Positions 41,186 to 51,521 are shown, numbered from the stretch's first letter. The stretch: 64,000 nucleotides of DNA from Candidatus Poribacteria bacterium (GCA_022825825.1 JAJDWA010000007.1:1-64000); one strand, 5' to 3'. Numbers and translations: made by a program. Notes: generated by a model from the letters alone, not told the origin.

Positions 41186-42073
41186 TTATGAGACAAAACC
41201 ACCCATTCGGAAGATGCGTAGGATAAGTTCTTCAAAAGGCGCTTTAGTCATTGTCCGTACAAGGCTGATCTCTCGCTGTGTACAATATCGGTCAAGGTCA
41301 TCACAATATTTTTTGAAAAGTGCTTGGTAGCGTTTAATGTGATTTTCGTTAATGGTAACAGGTCGGAGTTGGTTAGTTTCAACATCAACGAGATGGTAAT
41401 CGCCCAGCAGGTTGGGTTCAGCCTCCTTTTCGTCAATAATATGAATGACAAAAAGATCATGTTTTTGGAATTTTAGCATATTTAGACCGGCAGTAAACCC
41501 TTTGGGGTCAAAGAGATCGGAGATGAGGACAACTAACCCACGTCTTTTGGTCATGTGAACAAAATTGTGGAATGCCTGTTCCAAATCGGTTTCTCCAGCA
41601 CCATTGATTTGATCAAGAAAATTGAGAACAGTGAAAATTTTGCCTTTTCCACGTTCGGTAGGCAGCCGATTCATGTCAGTAGTGTTAAAAGCAGTAATCC
41701 CAATACGGTCGAGATTGGAGAGGCCGATGTAGGCGAGTGCTGCTGCAACACGTTTGGCATAAATCAGTTTTGGTAATTCTCCGTAGGTCATGGATTCGCT
41801 TGCATCAACCAGGAAGTAGATATGTAGGTCTTCTCGTTCTTCATAGAGTTTCAATAAAAGTTCGTCTAATCTTGCGAAAGCGTTCCAATCAATGTACCGA
41901 AAATCGTCACCAGCAGTGTAGTTGCGGTAATCAGCAAATTCCACACTGACACCGCGCCGTGTACTGCGGCGTTCCGCTTTGATCCGTCCGGCAAAAATCT
42001 TCTTCGAAATAATATAGAGGTATTCAAGTTTTTTAAGAAACTCGCTATCAAATGCAGATTCTGTTTCGTTCAT
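41186..42073 (-). CDS. DUF58 domain protein (VWA-like)
   Basis: 295 residues from MNETESAFDSEF, chosen because GAGG lies seven nt upstream of this ATG. The DUF58 hallmark YRNYTAGDDFRYIDWNAFAR is followed by FLVDASESMTYG, a MIDAS-like site. No membrane segment. In MoxR clusters this soluble partner is thought to link the ATPase to the membrane VWA proteins. Located 89 nt downstream of the MoxR gene. Confidence 0.88.
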   Translation of the reverse strand: MNETESAFDSEFLKKLEYLYIISKKIFAGRIKAERRSTRRGVSVEFADYRNYTAGDDFRYIDWNAFARLDELLLKLYEEREDLHIYFLVDASESMTYGELPKLIYAKRVAAALAYIGLSNLDRIGITAFNTTDMNRLPTERGKGKIFTVLNFLDQINGAGETDLEQAFHNFVHMTKRRGLVVLISDLFDPKGFTAGLNMLKFQKHDLFVIHIIDEKEAEPNLLGDYHLVDVETNQLRPVTINENHIKRYQALFKKYCDDLDRYCTQREISLVRTMTKAPFEELILRIFRMGGFVS

Positions 42074-42162
42074 GGGCAAACCTCGCGGTATTTAGAATAA
42101 CCCGCTGCGTGTGATTCTTACTCTCTGCTTGATTTACTTGAGAGAAAATTGCTATAAAAGAG

Positions 42163-43146
42163 TTAATCAATTACTTCCAACAGGTGTTGGATGATTCCGT
42201 CGGGATCAATTCCTTCAGCTTCACCTTCAAAACTTAAAATAAGGCGATGCCGTAGACTTGGCAGTGCGACAGCTTGAATGTCTTCGCGGGCAACGTTGTA
42301 TCTACCATCAAGGATTGCGCGCACCTTACTTGCAAGAATCAAAGCCTGAGCACCACGAGGACTTGAACCGTATCGGACATATTTTTTTGTTTGTTCTGGA
42401 GCATCTTCGACTTCAGGATGTGTCCCCATAACAATTCGTAAGGCATATTTACGAACGTCTTCAGCTACGAGGATGTCACGAACAATCTGTTCCAGTTCGT
42501 TAATCGCCTTACCATCGCAAACCTTTTCAACAGTAGGCATTTCGCGTTTCGTGGTGCGTTCCATCACGATATCAAGTTCGTCAAGGCTTGGAAATTCAAC
42601 CTTGAGCTTAAAAAAGAAGCGGTCAAGTTGTGCCTCTGGTAAAGGATATGTCCCTTCCATTTCTAATGGGTTTTGGGTTGCCATTACGAAGAAGGGTAAA
42701 TCCAGAGGGCGATGTTGTCCAGCAACGGTCACAGATTTTTCCTGCATTGCCTCAAGCAAAGCAGATTGTGTTTTAGGGGTTGCACGGTTGATTTCGTCAG
42801 CGAGGACAAGATTGGCAAAGACAGGTCCAGGTTGAAATTCAAAGAATTTACGTCCATCTTCATCTTCTGCTACGACGGTAGTACCTACGATGTCAGCAGG
42901 CATGAGATCGGGGGTGAACTGAATCCGATTGAATTCTAAGTCTAATACTTCCTCTAAAGTACGGATTAGTAATGTTTTACCTAAGCCAGGGACTCCTTCC
43001 AATAATGCATGTCCGCCTGTCATTAAGCAAATTAGAACGCCTTCAATGATCTCTTTTTGACCGACAATTCGCTTGGAAACCTCTTGTTGTATCTTAAGGA
43101 AGGTCTCGCGAAATTCTTCATGTTTTTGTTCAACTTGTTCGGACAT
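42163..43146 (-). CDS. moxR: MoxR-family AAA+ ATPase
   Basis: 327 residues. Walker A LLEGVPGLGKTLLIRT, Walker B VLADEINRATPKTQSALLEA, sensor 1 VMATQNPLEMEGTYPLPEAQ and the C-terminal lid (RYGSSPRGAQALILASKV). MoxR proteins act as chaperone-like ATPases on VWA partners, often for complex maturation or stress tolerance. It is followed by DUF58, BatA-like and large VWA genes, the canonical set. Confidence 0.92.
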   Translation of the reverse strand: MSEQVEQKHEEFRETFLKIQQEVSKRIVGQKEIIEGVLICLMTGGHALLEGVPGLGKTLLIRTLEEVLDLEFNRIQFTPDLMPADIVGTTVVAEDEDGRKFFEFQPGPVFANLVLADEINRATPKTQSALLEAMQEKSVTVAGQHRPLDLPFFVMATQNPLEMEGTYPLPEAQLDRFFFKLKVEFPSLDELDIVMERTTKREMPTVEKVCDGKAINELEQIVRDILVAEDVRKYALRIVMGTHPEVEDAPEQTKKYVRYGSSPRGAQALILASKVRAILDGRYNVAREDIQAVALPSLRHRLILSFEGEAEGIDPDGIIQHLLEVID

Positions 43147-43180
43147 ATTATCCTCTAATGGTCGTACTTAGATATTAAGG

Positions 43181-43230
43181 TAGATTTAGAATTATTTGGA
43201 TACTGCCCCTGCGAGGTTGGGAAACTTGCC
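43181..43230 (+). repeat. Dispersed MITE-like repeat, copy 3
   Basis: TAGATTTAGAATTATTTGGA and on to GCGAGGTTGGGAAACTTGCC, a degenerate match to the reverse complement of 36618-36675. Confidence 0.55.
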
Positions 43231-43276
43231 CTACCGGAGACATATTTTCGTCTAATGGTAGTGGCGCTTACACATC

Positions 43277-43313
43277 AAATCACCGCAAAGACATATAATC
43301 TCTGCGGTGATTT
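43277..43313. other. Perfect 11-bp inverted repeat between the coiled-coil gene and moxR
   Basis: AAATCACCGCA (43277-43287) and TGCGGTGATTT (43303-43313). No long T-tract follows on the minus strand. It could be a weak terminator or an RNA processing site that separates expression of the two genes. Confidence 0.5.
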
Positions 43314-43328
43314 ACATAAAAACGCAGT

Positions 43329-44816
43329 TTACTCATCAGTTGGTTTAATGGATTCAAAATAACGTTTCACGTAGAACTTATATCCAAGAGGTATCTGTTC
43401 TTGGGTAAGTGCATCTTCAGAAAGTTTCTGATACTTCATATAGGCATCTTTATAGCTGAGAGCAGATTCTTGTCCCTCTGCCGATGCTTTAGAGGTTTGA
43501 ACGGTGGAACTGCCTTCGCCTTGAACACCTGTGATGCGTTCAAGATTAAGAGTAGAATCGAGGGAAGTAAGATCACCTTGTTGGGTTTTGGAAGTTTTTT
43601 TACCAGCACTTTCATTGGGGTTGTTAGATAACATTTGTGTCAAACCAGTAGCAGGATTAGTCCCTTTTGCGTTGCAAGCCCCTGCGATACCGGCTTTGCA
43701 CGCTTCACATTCGGACAATAATTCTGCCAACTTCTGATTTCGACTCTTGAGAAGATCAAGATCACGGATTTTTTTCCCTGAAGCACGCAGCCCTTTTTGA
43801 GCGCCTTCAGAATCGTTTCCTTCAAGTGATTCGCCCGCACCAGATAACTCGCCTCCCAGTCCATCAAGATCGGTATCTTGAAGGTTTTTGCCAGCGCGTT
43901 TGAGTTCGTCAGACAGGTTCTGACGTTTTTCTTGGTTAAACTTTGGGACATCTTCTGCTACTTTGTCAAGTTTGTCAGCTGCTTTTTGATAGTCTCCACG
44001 TTTCAACTGTTGCCCAAATTCACCGAGTATCGGATTGCCAATGAGCTGTTGTCCGAGTCCCTTCATAAGTTCTTCCTGCTGTGCCATTTTGAGTGGATCA
44101 ATTTTCGTTTTCAACAGCGCACTCAATTCGGTCATTCTTGCGAGAGCGTCTTTAGGAGCAATCTGAGGTTTTTTCAATTCAAGCGTTCTTTCCTCAATCT
44201 CTTTCAAGATTTCTTTTAGTTCCTGGTCCTCATTCAGTTCAGCTTCTTTCTTTGCCTCTTCAATCTTTTTCAGCATCGAATCGGCTTCTGCTGCAATTTG
44301 CGGTGAAAAATCTATTTCCGTTGAAGTTGCTGGCGGCGCGAAAAATTCAACAAACGAAAATGTGATGAGAAACACTGCTACAATAGCAATAAATTTGGTT
44401 TCACGGGGGACAGTATATCGGGCAACCTGTTTGATAGGGATTGCTTGTAACCTCTTTGAGGTATCCTGGATTTGAAGATCGGTCAAAGTTTCATTCGTTT
44501 TACGTTGAATCTGTTCCAGTCCGCTTACAACACGGTCCTTAAGGGACGCGTCTATGTCAATTGCCCGGGCTGCTTCGTGTAAATTGACCGGTCTAATAAG
44601 GCGGACAATTAGCGCGATAACTGCAATACCACCTGCAACCCCAAGGAATACAAGTGGTGGAATATTAAAAGAGGTAACAACACTATCGACTATAACTACT
44701 GGCACACATACCAAGAGACCATAAAGTAGAAATTTCGCGAGTGTTTGAAAATATCCTTGGACGTTCAAACGGCGGCGTACGTGAGAAATTTTTTCGAGAA
44801 TCAATTTTTCCTGCAT
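43329..44816 (-). CDS. Membrane protein with long coiled-coil domain, MoxR-cluster partner
   Basis: 495 residues. Two hydrophobic regions at the N-terminus (about 20-75, LLYGLLVCVPVVIVDSVVT and LGVAGGIAVIALIVRLI) and another near 135-155, then a long charged helical region (about 180-380) and a low-complexity C-terminus. A small cysteine group (SECEACKAGIAGAC) lies near 365-380. This resembles DUF4175-like partners at the start of MoxR/VWA clusters. It is probably the first gene of the unit, and its promoter lies about 130 nt upstream. Confidence 0.72.
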   Translation of the reverse strand: MQEKLILEKISHVRRRLNVQGYFQTLAKFLLYGLLVCVPVVIVDSVVTSFNIPPLVFLGVAGGIAVIALIVRLIRPVNLHEAARAIDIDASLKDRVVSGLEQIQRKTNETLTDLQIQDTSKRLQAIPIKQVARYTVPRETKFIAIVAVFLITFSFVEFFAPPATSTEIDFSPQIAAEADSMLKKIEEAKKEAELNEDQELKEILKEIEERTLELKKPQIAPKDALARMTELSALLKTKIDPLKMAQQEELMKGLGQQLIGNPILGEFGQQLKRGDYQKAADKLDKVAEDVPKFNQEKRQNLSDELKRAGKNLQDTDLDGLGGELSGAGESLEGNDSEGAQKGLRASGKKIRDLDLLKSRNQKLAELLSECEACKAGIAGACNAKGTNPATGLTQMLSNNPNESAGKKTSKTQQGDLTSLDSTLNLERITGVQGEGSSTVQTSKASAEGQESALSYKDAYMKYQKLSEDALTQEQIPLGYKFYVKRYFESIKPTDE

Positions 44817-44942
44817 AAAGTATACCTCCTATTGACCATAGTGATCTAAGTTAGGATACGTCTTAAATGAAATTACAACTATGGGTAAGAAACGTTATTG
44901 GTAATGTCCTATGAAAAAACCATCTAAACCTGAGTTTTTAAT

Positions 44943-44972
44943 AGTGTACTGCATTTTTACATTATATGTCAA
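44943..44972 (-). promoter_or_regulatory. Sigma-70-type promoter of the MoxR/VWA cluster
   Basis: Minus strand TTGACA (44972-44967), 18-nt spacer, TACACT (44948-44943). The -35 is a full match and the -10 matches 4 of 6. Leader to the first ATG about 120 nt. Confidence 0.5.
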
Positions 44973-45015
44973 GTTCTTTTTAACATCGTTATTAAAATTG
45001 TTATTTGTTACGCTG

Positions 45016-48000
45016 CTATCTATTATCAGGTTTAATATTGCTAACAATTTTATTCCAGTCCCACAAGAGTATGGAACCATCTTCACCTGTACTTGCAAGT
45101 GTTTTCCCATCGTGAGAAAATACAAGTTTGTCTATAGATGCTGTATGCCCCCATGAGAGGGTTAACAATTCACGCCCAAAATCAATATCCCATAAGTATA
45201 TCTTGTTGTTGTCTACGGTAAGAAGGATTTTCCCGTCGGGTGCAAACGTTAGGACATCCTCTCCGCGTTTCGCTTTAAAAAAATTGTAAGGCAGTATCTC
45301 CCCAGCAGGTGTGATTTTCCACAAATCAATACCCTCCCAACCTTTTCCAGCAAGAAAAGCGCTGTCCTGTGAGAATGCCAAAATATCGACTCTAATATCG
45401 AGTTTTGCAAGTTTTTGCCGTGTTTTTACATTCCATACATGGGTTGAGCGAAAATTACCTCCGCTAATTGCCAGCATTAACCCATCAGGTGAAAAAACCA
45501 AGTTCGTATCTGTTCCTGTGTGATTTTGGACATCAAAGTTGAAAAGTTCGTTGCCGGTACTCACGTCCCACAACCGCACGTCTTGCCATGCATCTACGTA
45601 AGCAAGGGTTTCGGTAATGGGTGAGAAAGCCATGTCAACATTTAAACTTCTTGTCTGGAGAGTGAGAGGCGGAAGTGCTTCACCGGTATGCGTATCCCAT
45701 AGTTTGATGGTATCGCCTATTTTATGGAATCTATAGTGTCTCCCGTTATTTTGAGAGAATAGGATTTTGCCGGTTGCTGTCTGTGCAGCAGCCAGGGAAG
45801 CATTCGGCGATAAAACTGTTTTTATTATAATATCAAGATTTTGTGGGGTGAAGATAGACTGCTGATGACCTGTTTCCAAATCCCACTTTTGTACTGTGCC
45901 ATTAAACGCAACACTTGCGAGCGTTTTTCCATCTTCGGAGAATGCTACCGATTTTACCCACTTCGTGTGCTCAGTGGAAAGGGTAGAGAGTTCTTGTTCT
46001 GTGTTCACATCCCAAAATCGGATTGTTCCATCTACGCTGCCGCTTGCGAGCGTTTTTCCATCAGGTGAAAATATCAACACACTGATATTATGAGTATGCG
46101 CGCGGAAAGTTGTCCGTTCGGTACGGGTATTGAAATCCCATAGTTTTATAACTCCACTCGTGTCGCCGCTGGCAACAGTTTTGTTGTCTCCAGAGAATGC
46201 CAAAGCAGTTACCCATTCTGTGTGTCCTTTGAGTGTTGCGCGCTTAGCATTATTGGTGGTATTCCATAATTTAATCAGGTTGTCAGTACCAGCACTGGCA
46301 AGGGTTTTTCCATCAGGTGAAAATGCTAATGCCTGGATAGATTGATATTTATACCCTTTATTTTTCTTCCCCAGGTTTGATAAAAATTCTTTAAGAAAAA
46401 AACGCGCGTGTCCCCTAAGAATAGTAATCTTTTTTCCAGTGTGCGTATCCCATAAACTGATTTTACCATTCCACCGTCCGATAGCAACTGTATTTGCGTT
46501 TGGGTTAATTGCTGCTGTTGATGCTTGATCAATATAATAATGTGTCACAAGTTGGCGCCCGGTGTCCACATCCCAATGTGCAATATAATTTGATCCGCTG
46601 CCGCCTACGCCGATAAGTGTCTTGGCATCTTTAGAAAACATTAACCCTAAATTAGAGGAATATGTAAATCTTGATCTTGAGAATTTTTCAATTGCCTCTC
46701 TTGATGGACGAAAAGTTGAGATTTCCATTCCTGTCTCAGAATTCCATAAATGGATGGCTTTATTCTCATATCCACTGCTGGCAAGTATTTTGCCATCTGG
46801 TGAAAACGCCAAGGCATTGACTTGTTTAGGTTGTTGTATCGGCAAAATCTTCTCATCACTTGTGCTGACATCGTATATCCACAGACCAATACTTGTTCCT
46901 ACGGCGAGTTGAGAACTATCAGGCGAGAATCGCATGGTGTTGATTCCGCCTTTGCCAAAACGTGCTATGACTTCTGGCGGTAGTCCTGTGAGTCTGCTGT
47001 CATCGTGAACAACGGGAGGAATATTAACATCAAGATACATATCTGGTCGTTCTATAATCAGTTTGCGAATTGGTGTAAAATCCTCTATAGGGTTTGCGTT
47101 GACGTACAACTCACGTAAATTCTTCAGGTTTTCAATAGGACGAACGTCATGAATTTGATTTTCATTGAGTTTTAAGAATATGAGATTTGTCAATTTTGTA
47201 AGAGGAGTAATATCATTGATTCTGTTATTTGCAAGTGTTATGTTTGTCGCTCCCGTTAAACTTGCCAGTGGCGTAATATCTGAGATTTGGTTATTGTGGA
47301 TTGTTAATATGTTCATCCATGTCAATTCTGCCAGTGGTGAAATGTCAGAAATTTGGTTATATTCAAGCCACAATGTTCTCAGTTTTGTCATTCCTGCAAG
47401 GGGTGAAATATCCTCAATTCGATTTCTCGTAAGGTCTAACCAAGTAATCTCTGTCAATTTGGAGAGTAGTGATATATCGCTAATATTGCTGTTCCCAAGC
47501 CAAAGTCCTGTTAGCTGTGTCAATCCAGCAAGCGGTGAGAAGTCAGAAATTTGATTATTTCCCAGAGATAATTCTTTGAGTTGTGTTAATCCAGTGAGTG
47601 GCGTGATATCTTTGAGCTTATTATTGGAGATAGATAAGTTCGTTAACTGTGGCAAACCCTCAAGTGGCAAGACATCTGATATTTGATTATTTCCCAGAGA
47701 TAATTCTTTAAGTTGTGTCAATCCACCGAGTAATGTGATGTCTGAGATTTGATTTCCACTAAGACCTAATTTAGTAAGTTGTGTTAATCCTGCAAGTGGC
47801 GTGATGTCGGCAATGCGATTACTATAGAGTCCTAAAGAGGTTAAACTTGTCGCATTTTCTATACCCTTTAAGTCTTTGATCTTTTTTTGTGATGCGGAAA
47901 GTGTTTTCAATTCTGCCAGCTGCTTTTTTGTAATACGAGCGTTTGGGCGTAGGTCGAGTGTCTCACGAATTGCATCTGCTAAGTTTTTATCAGGGATATC

Positions 48001-48069
48001 GACAGATTGTTCGAATACACAACCGTGTAAAAAGACGAGAATTATAAAAAGCGCGTATAGATGTTTCAT
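45016..48069 (-). CDS. LRR-WD40 lipoprotein 1
   Basis: 1017 residues from MKHLYALFIILVFLHGCVFE, with GAGGGGATT before this ATG; a lipobox-like HGC suggests lipid attachment. Residues about 35-325 are leucine-rich repeats of the 22-residue internalin type (LTQLTKLGLSGNQISDITLL). A linker (LTGLPPEVIARFGKGG) leads to about a dozen WD40-like blades (ALAFSPDGKTLASAGTDN, IKLWDFNT) to the C-terminus. Probably a surface protein for protein-protein contacts. Starts 14 nt after the end of its paralog, so the two form an operon. Confidence 0.87.
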   Translation of the reverse strand: MKHLYALFIILVFLHGCVFEQSVDIPDKNLADAIRETLDLRPNARITKKQLAELKTLSASQKKIKDLKGIENATSLTSLGLYSNRIADITPLAGLTQLTKLGLSGNQISDITLLGGLTQLKELSLGNNQISDVLPLEGLPQLTNLSISNNKLKDITPLTGLTQLKELSLGNNQISDFSPLAGLTQLTGLWLGNSNISDISLLSKLTEITWLDLTRNRIEDISPLAGMTKLRTLWLEYNQISDISPLAELTWMNILTIHNNQISDITPLASLTGATNITLANNRINDITPLTKLTNLIFLKLNENQIHDVRPIENLKNLRELYVNANPIEDFTPIRKLIIERPDMYLDVNIPPVVHDDSRLTGLPPEVIARFGKGGINTMRFSPDSSQLAVGTSIGLWIYDVSTSDEKILPIQQPKQVNALAFSPDGKILASSGYENKAIHLWNSETGMEISTFRPSREAIEKFSRSRFTYSSNLGLMFSKDAKTLIGVGGSGSNYIAHWDVDTGRQLVTHYYIDQASTAAINPNANTVAIGRWNGKISLWDTHTGKKITILRGHARFFLKEFLSNLGKKNKGYKYQSIQALAFSPDGKTLASAGTDNLIKLWNTTNNAKRATLKGHTEWVTALAFSGDNKTVASGDTSGVIKLWDFNTRTERTTFRAHTHNISVLIFSPDGKTLASGSVDGTIRFWDVNTEQELSTLSTEHTKWVKSVAFSEDGKTLASVAFNGTVQKWDLETGHQQSIFTPQNLDIIIKTVLSPNASLAAAQTATGKILFSQNNGRHYRFHKIGDTIKLWDTHTGEALPPLTLQTRSLNVDMAFSPITETLAYVDAWQDVRLWDVSTGNELFNFDVQNHTGTDTNLVFSPDGLMLAISGGNFRSTHVWNVKTRQKLAKLDIRVDILAFSQDSAFLAGKGWEGIDLWKITPAGEILPYNFFKAKRGEDVLTFAPDGKILLTVDNNKIYLWDIDFGRELLTLSWGHTASIDKLVFSHDGKTLASTGEDGSILLWDWNKIVSNIKPDNR

Positions 48070-48083
48070 AGTAATCCCCTCAA

Positions 48084-51000
48084 TCATTTGTCATTTGGCC
48101 ATCTATTTTCTAACATAACATCTCTAACAACTTTATCCCAATCCCATAGGAGTACAGTGCCATCTTGAGAACCGCTTGCGAGTATTTTACCATCGTGTGA
48201 GAACAATAGGGTTTCGATCGGTTCTGTGTGTCCAGGGAGGGATAGCAGTTTTTGGCCTGTTTTGATATCAAACAATTCAATAGTATCTAAACAAAAAGGC
48301 AAAACATGTGAAACTTTTGGGACAAGGAGTATAGTTCCATCAGGCGAAAATGTCATCGCCCTCCCTTGGACACCATCCCCTTCTCGAATGGGGAGTTCTC
48401 GCACCTTCTTGCCGGTAACAGTATCCCATAAAAAGATGTCAAAACTTCTTCTTGTAGCCAGAAGTGAACTATCGGGTGAAAAAGCCACAGCATCTGCTCT
48501 TTCAGTAAGAGTAATGGGGTTATGATCCATCTCCACATCCCATAAATGCGTAGCACCAAAACCTGCTGCTGAAACAAGTTTTGTATTATCAGGAGAAAAC
48601 GCCAGGGGATAACTTGGACCCGAATGCTCAGCGTTAAAACGGGAGATGTTTTGGCCTGTCCTTACATCCCATAAACAGATTTCGCCACTACTTCCTGATG
48701 AATAGTAACCTCTGCCAGAAGAAATCCATGTTCTGATTTTTTCCGAGGAACTACAGGCAAGCAGTTTATTATCAGGTGAGAATGCCATCACACCAAAAGC
48801 ATTTATAAGTGACGGAAGTTCTTTACCAGTATTCAAATCCCAAACTTGGATTTTTTCGTGTCCTTGATAAGATTGATCTGTATGCCAATCCTGCTTTGCA
48901 TTGAATACAATTTGACCATTTACCGGATGACACGCAAGTAGTGTTCCATCAGATGATAGAGCTACTGCATGCGTTAAGTTCTGTTGTCCTGCGGAGAAAG
49001 GTTTCAGTTGCTTTCCAGTCTGCACATCATATTTCTGAACTGTGTTGTTAAACATAACAGTGGAAAATATTGTATCATCTGCTGAGAACGCGATTGCTCT
49101 TACCCATTCTGTGTACCCGGTAGCCAAAATAGACGTCTCTTTTTCGGCATTTACATCCCAAAACCGGATTGTGCCATCAGCGCTACCACTCGCAAGGGTT
49201 TTCCCATCTTGTGCAAATGCAAGTGCGACAATGGTGTTCATATGTCCTTCAAGTTTAACTAACTCGCGCTTTTTTCGCACATCCCATACACGGACAGTGC
49301 CATCGGTATCACCACTTGCGACAGTGTTACTGTCCTCGGAAAATGTAAGTGCAGTTACCCACCCCTTATGCCCTTTCAAGGTGGCACGTTTGCTACGGCG
49401 TTTCATATTCCATAGGCGGACAGTCATATCTTCGCTGCCACTTGCGAAGGTTTTGCCATCCGGTGAGAATGCGAATGCGCGAATTCCGGTGTTTTTCTTT
49501 GACCCACCGAAAAAGGGTTTATGCCCTCTCATCTTGGCTTCAAGCCTCCCCGTGAGTGTATCCAATAACCAGATTTCTCCATTACCAAACCCTCGGGCAA
49601 AGGTACGCCCATCTTTCGTTAATCCTAATATTTTGCTCTGAAAACCGTATCCACTACGATGTTCTGCCACTATCTCGTGGGTGGACATGTCCCAATAGGT
49701 TATAAGTCCATTTTCACTTATACCGATAAGCGTGATTCCATCCTTTGAGAAAGTTAAGTCCAGAACTGATCTGATAGACCCCATATGCATAATCTTTTCT
49801 GAAACAGATACGGGAAGTTTTGTAACCAATTTGCCAGTTTTCATATCCCATAACTGAATAAAGCTGCTGAAATATCCACCACAAGCAAGTATACGGCTAT
49901 CAGAGGTGAATGCTATGGCATTTATCTGTCCGATGACTTTATTGGGAAGGGGAATTTCCTCACCTGTGGCTACATCGTATACCCACAAACCTATGTCGCT
50001 ACCCACCGCAAGGTGTTTACCATCCGGTGAAAAACGCAGGACGTTGATACCGCCTTTTCCAAAACGGGTTATAACACTTGGGGGTAATCCTGACAGTGTT
50101 ACATCATTTGAAAAAATAGACGGGAAAGGAGAATCTTTTGCAACCATCTCCGGAATCCACATTCTGATCTTGTGAACCATCGCATAATTTCGAATTGGAT
50201 TCCGTTTTAGGTATAGGACCTTTAGATTTTTAAGATTTTCAATAGGGGAGACATCGGAGATATTGTTCCGTTCAAGTCCCAAATATTTTAATTGTGTTAA
50301 TCCAGCGAGTGGTGTAATATCGCTAATTTGATTGTCTTCAAGTCTTAATTCTATCAATTCGGTCATTTTTGCCAGTGGTGTAATATCGCGAATCTTATTT
50401 TGATGGAGTTCTAATTTTTCAAGCTTTACCATACCACTAAGCGGTGTAATATCCTGAATTTGATTCTGATAGAGTTTTAGTGTCTTGAGTTCTGTTAATC
50501 CTGAGAGAGGCGTGATGTCACTAATCTCAGACTTGTAAAATTCCAGCGCGTTAAGATTTATTAATCCAGCTAAAGGTGTGATGTCGGTAGGTGGAAAATG
50601 AAACGTTAATGTCTTCAGCTGTATCAGATCTGCAAGTGGTGAGATATCTGATATTGGATCATGGAATTCTAAATCGGTAAGTTTCTTCATGTTAGCAAGC
50701 GGAGCAATGCTAATAAGTGGATTATTCTGAAACTCAAGTGTTTTAAGTTCTGTTATTTTAGCAAGCGGTGAAATGTTGCTAATATGATTATCATTAATCC
50801 ATAATTCAGTCAGTTCAGTTAATTCTGTGAGCGGTGAGATGTCAACAATGTTATTTTTATTTAGCCGTAACGAAGTGAGATTTTTTAGATTGGCAAGTGG
50901 CAAAATATCACTGATTTGGTTATCACTAAGTCGTAAGTCAGTGAGATTTTTGAAATCAACAAGTGGTGAAATGTCCCTGAGTGGATTGCTGTAGAGATAT

Positions 51001-51521
51001 AATTTTGTAAGCTGCGTCAATCCAGAGAGCGATGTTATATCAGTGATCGGATTATCCGCGATTGTTAATTCTGTCAGTTGCGTCAAATTTGCCAGCGGCG
51101 AAATGTCTCGAATATAGCCACGTAAGATAGTTAACGTTCTTAGTTGAGTCAATTCAGAGAGTGGTGAAATGTCGGAGATGCTATTATCGTAGATAGCCAA
51201 TGTCTGGAGGTTAGTAAGTTTCGCGAGGGGTGTAATATCACTGATATCATAAGCATGTGTTAACCTTAAGGATGTTAGCCCCGTTGCTTTTTCCAGTCCT
51301 GTTAGATCAAGTATTTTGGGTTTTGACCAATCAAGCTTCAGTTCTGTTAATTCTTTTAACCTTTTTTCTGGAACAGGTTCGTCTTCCACTAAATCCAAAG
51401 CATACCTGATTTTTTTGGCTAAACTTTCATCCGGTATGTTAACGTATTCCGATGATTGCTCTTGTGTTGAACAGCTGATAAAGATAGTGAGAATTATGAG
51501 AAATGAGTAAAAATGTTTCAT
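48084..51521 (-). CDS. LRR-WD40 lipoprotein 2
   Basis: 1145 residues, same architecture as the downstream paralog but with more leucine-rich repeats (about residues 55-460, with blocks such as LTELKTLKLYQNQIQDITPL). Signal peptide MKHFYSFLIILTIFISCSTQ has a lipobox-like ISC. The linker VTLSGLPPSVITRFGKGG precedes WD40 blades (IRAFAFSPDGKTFASGSEDM, VRLWNMKR). The N-terminal block YVNIPDESLAKKIRYALDL is common to LRR proteins of this lineage. Begins 13 nt after the LamG-TPR gene. Confidence 0.87.
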   Translation of the reverse strand: MKHFYSFLIILTIFISCSTQEQSSEYVNIPDESLAKKIRYALDLVEDEPVPEKRLKELTELKLDWSKPKILDLTGLEKATGLTSLRLTHAYDISDITPLAKLTNLQTLAIYDNSISDISPLSELTQLRTLTILRGYIRDISPLANLTQLTELTIADNPITDITSLSGLTQLTKLYLYSNPLRDISPLVDFKNLTDLRLSDNQISDILPLANLKNLTSLRLNKNNIVDISPLTELTELTELWINDNHISNISPLAKITELKTLEFQNNPLISIAPLANMKKLTDLEFHDPISDISPLADLIQLKTLTFHFPPTDITPLAGLINLNALEFYKSEISDITPLSGLTELKTLKLYQNQIQDITPLSGMVKLEKLELHQNKIRDITPLAKMTELIELRLEDNQISDITPLAGLTQLKYLGLERNNISDVSPIENLKNLKVLYLKRNPIRNYAMVHKIRMWIPEMVAKDSPFPSIFSNDVTLSGLPPSVITRFGKGGINVLRFSPDGKHLAVGSDIGLWVYDVATGEEIPLPNKVIGQINAIAFTSDSRILACGGYFSSFIQLWDMKTGKLVTKLPVSVSEKIMHMGSIRSVLDLTFSKDGITLIGISENGLITYWDMSTHEIVAEHRSGYGFQSKILGLTKDGRTFARGFGNGEIWLLDTLTGRLEAKMRGHKPFFGGSKKNTGIRAFAFSPDGKTFASGSEDMTVRLWNMKRRSKRATLKGHKGWVTALTFSEDSNTVASGDTDGTVRVWDVRKKRELVKLEGHMNTIVALAFAQDGKTLASGSADGTIRFWDVNAEKETSILATGYTEWVRAIAFSADDTIFSTVMFNNTVQKYDVQTGKQLKPFSAGQQNLTHAVALSSDGTLLACHPVNGQIVFNAKQDWHTDQSYQGHEKIQVWDLNTGKELPSLINAFGVMAFSPDNKLLACSSSEKIRTWISSGRGYYSSGSSGEICLWDVRTGQNISRFNAEHSGPSYPLAFSPDNTKLVSAAGFGATHLWDVEMDHNPITLTERADAVAFSPDSSLLATRRSFDIFLWDTVTGKKVRELPIREGDGVQGRAMTFSPDGTILLVPKVSHVLPFCLDTIELFDIKTGQKLLSLPGHTEPIETLLFSHDGKILASGSQDGTVLLWDWDKVVRDVMLENRWPNDK

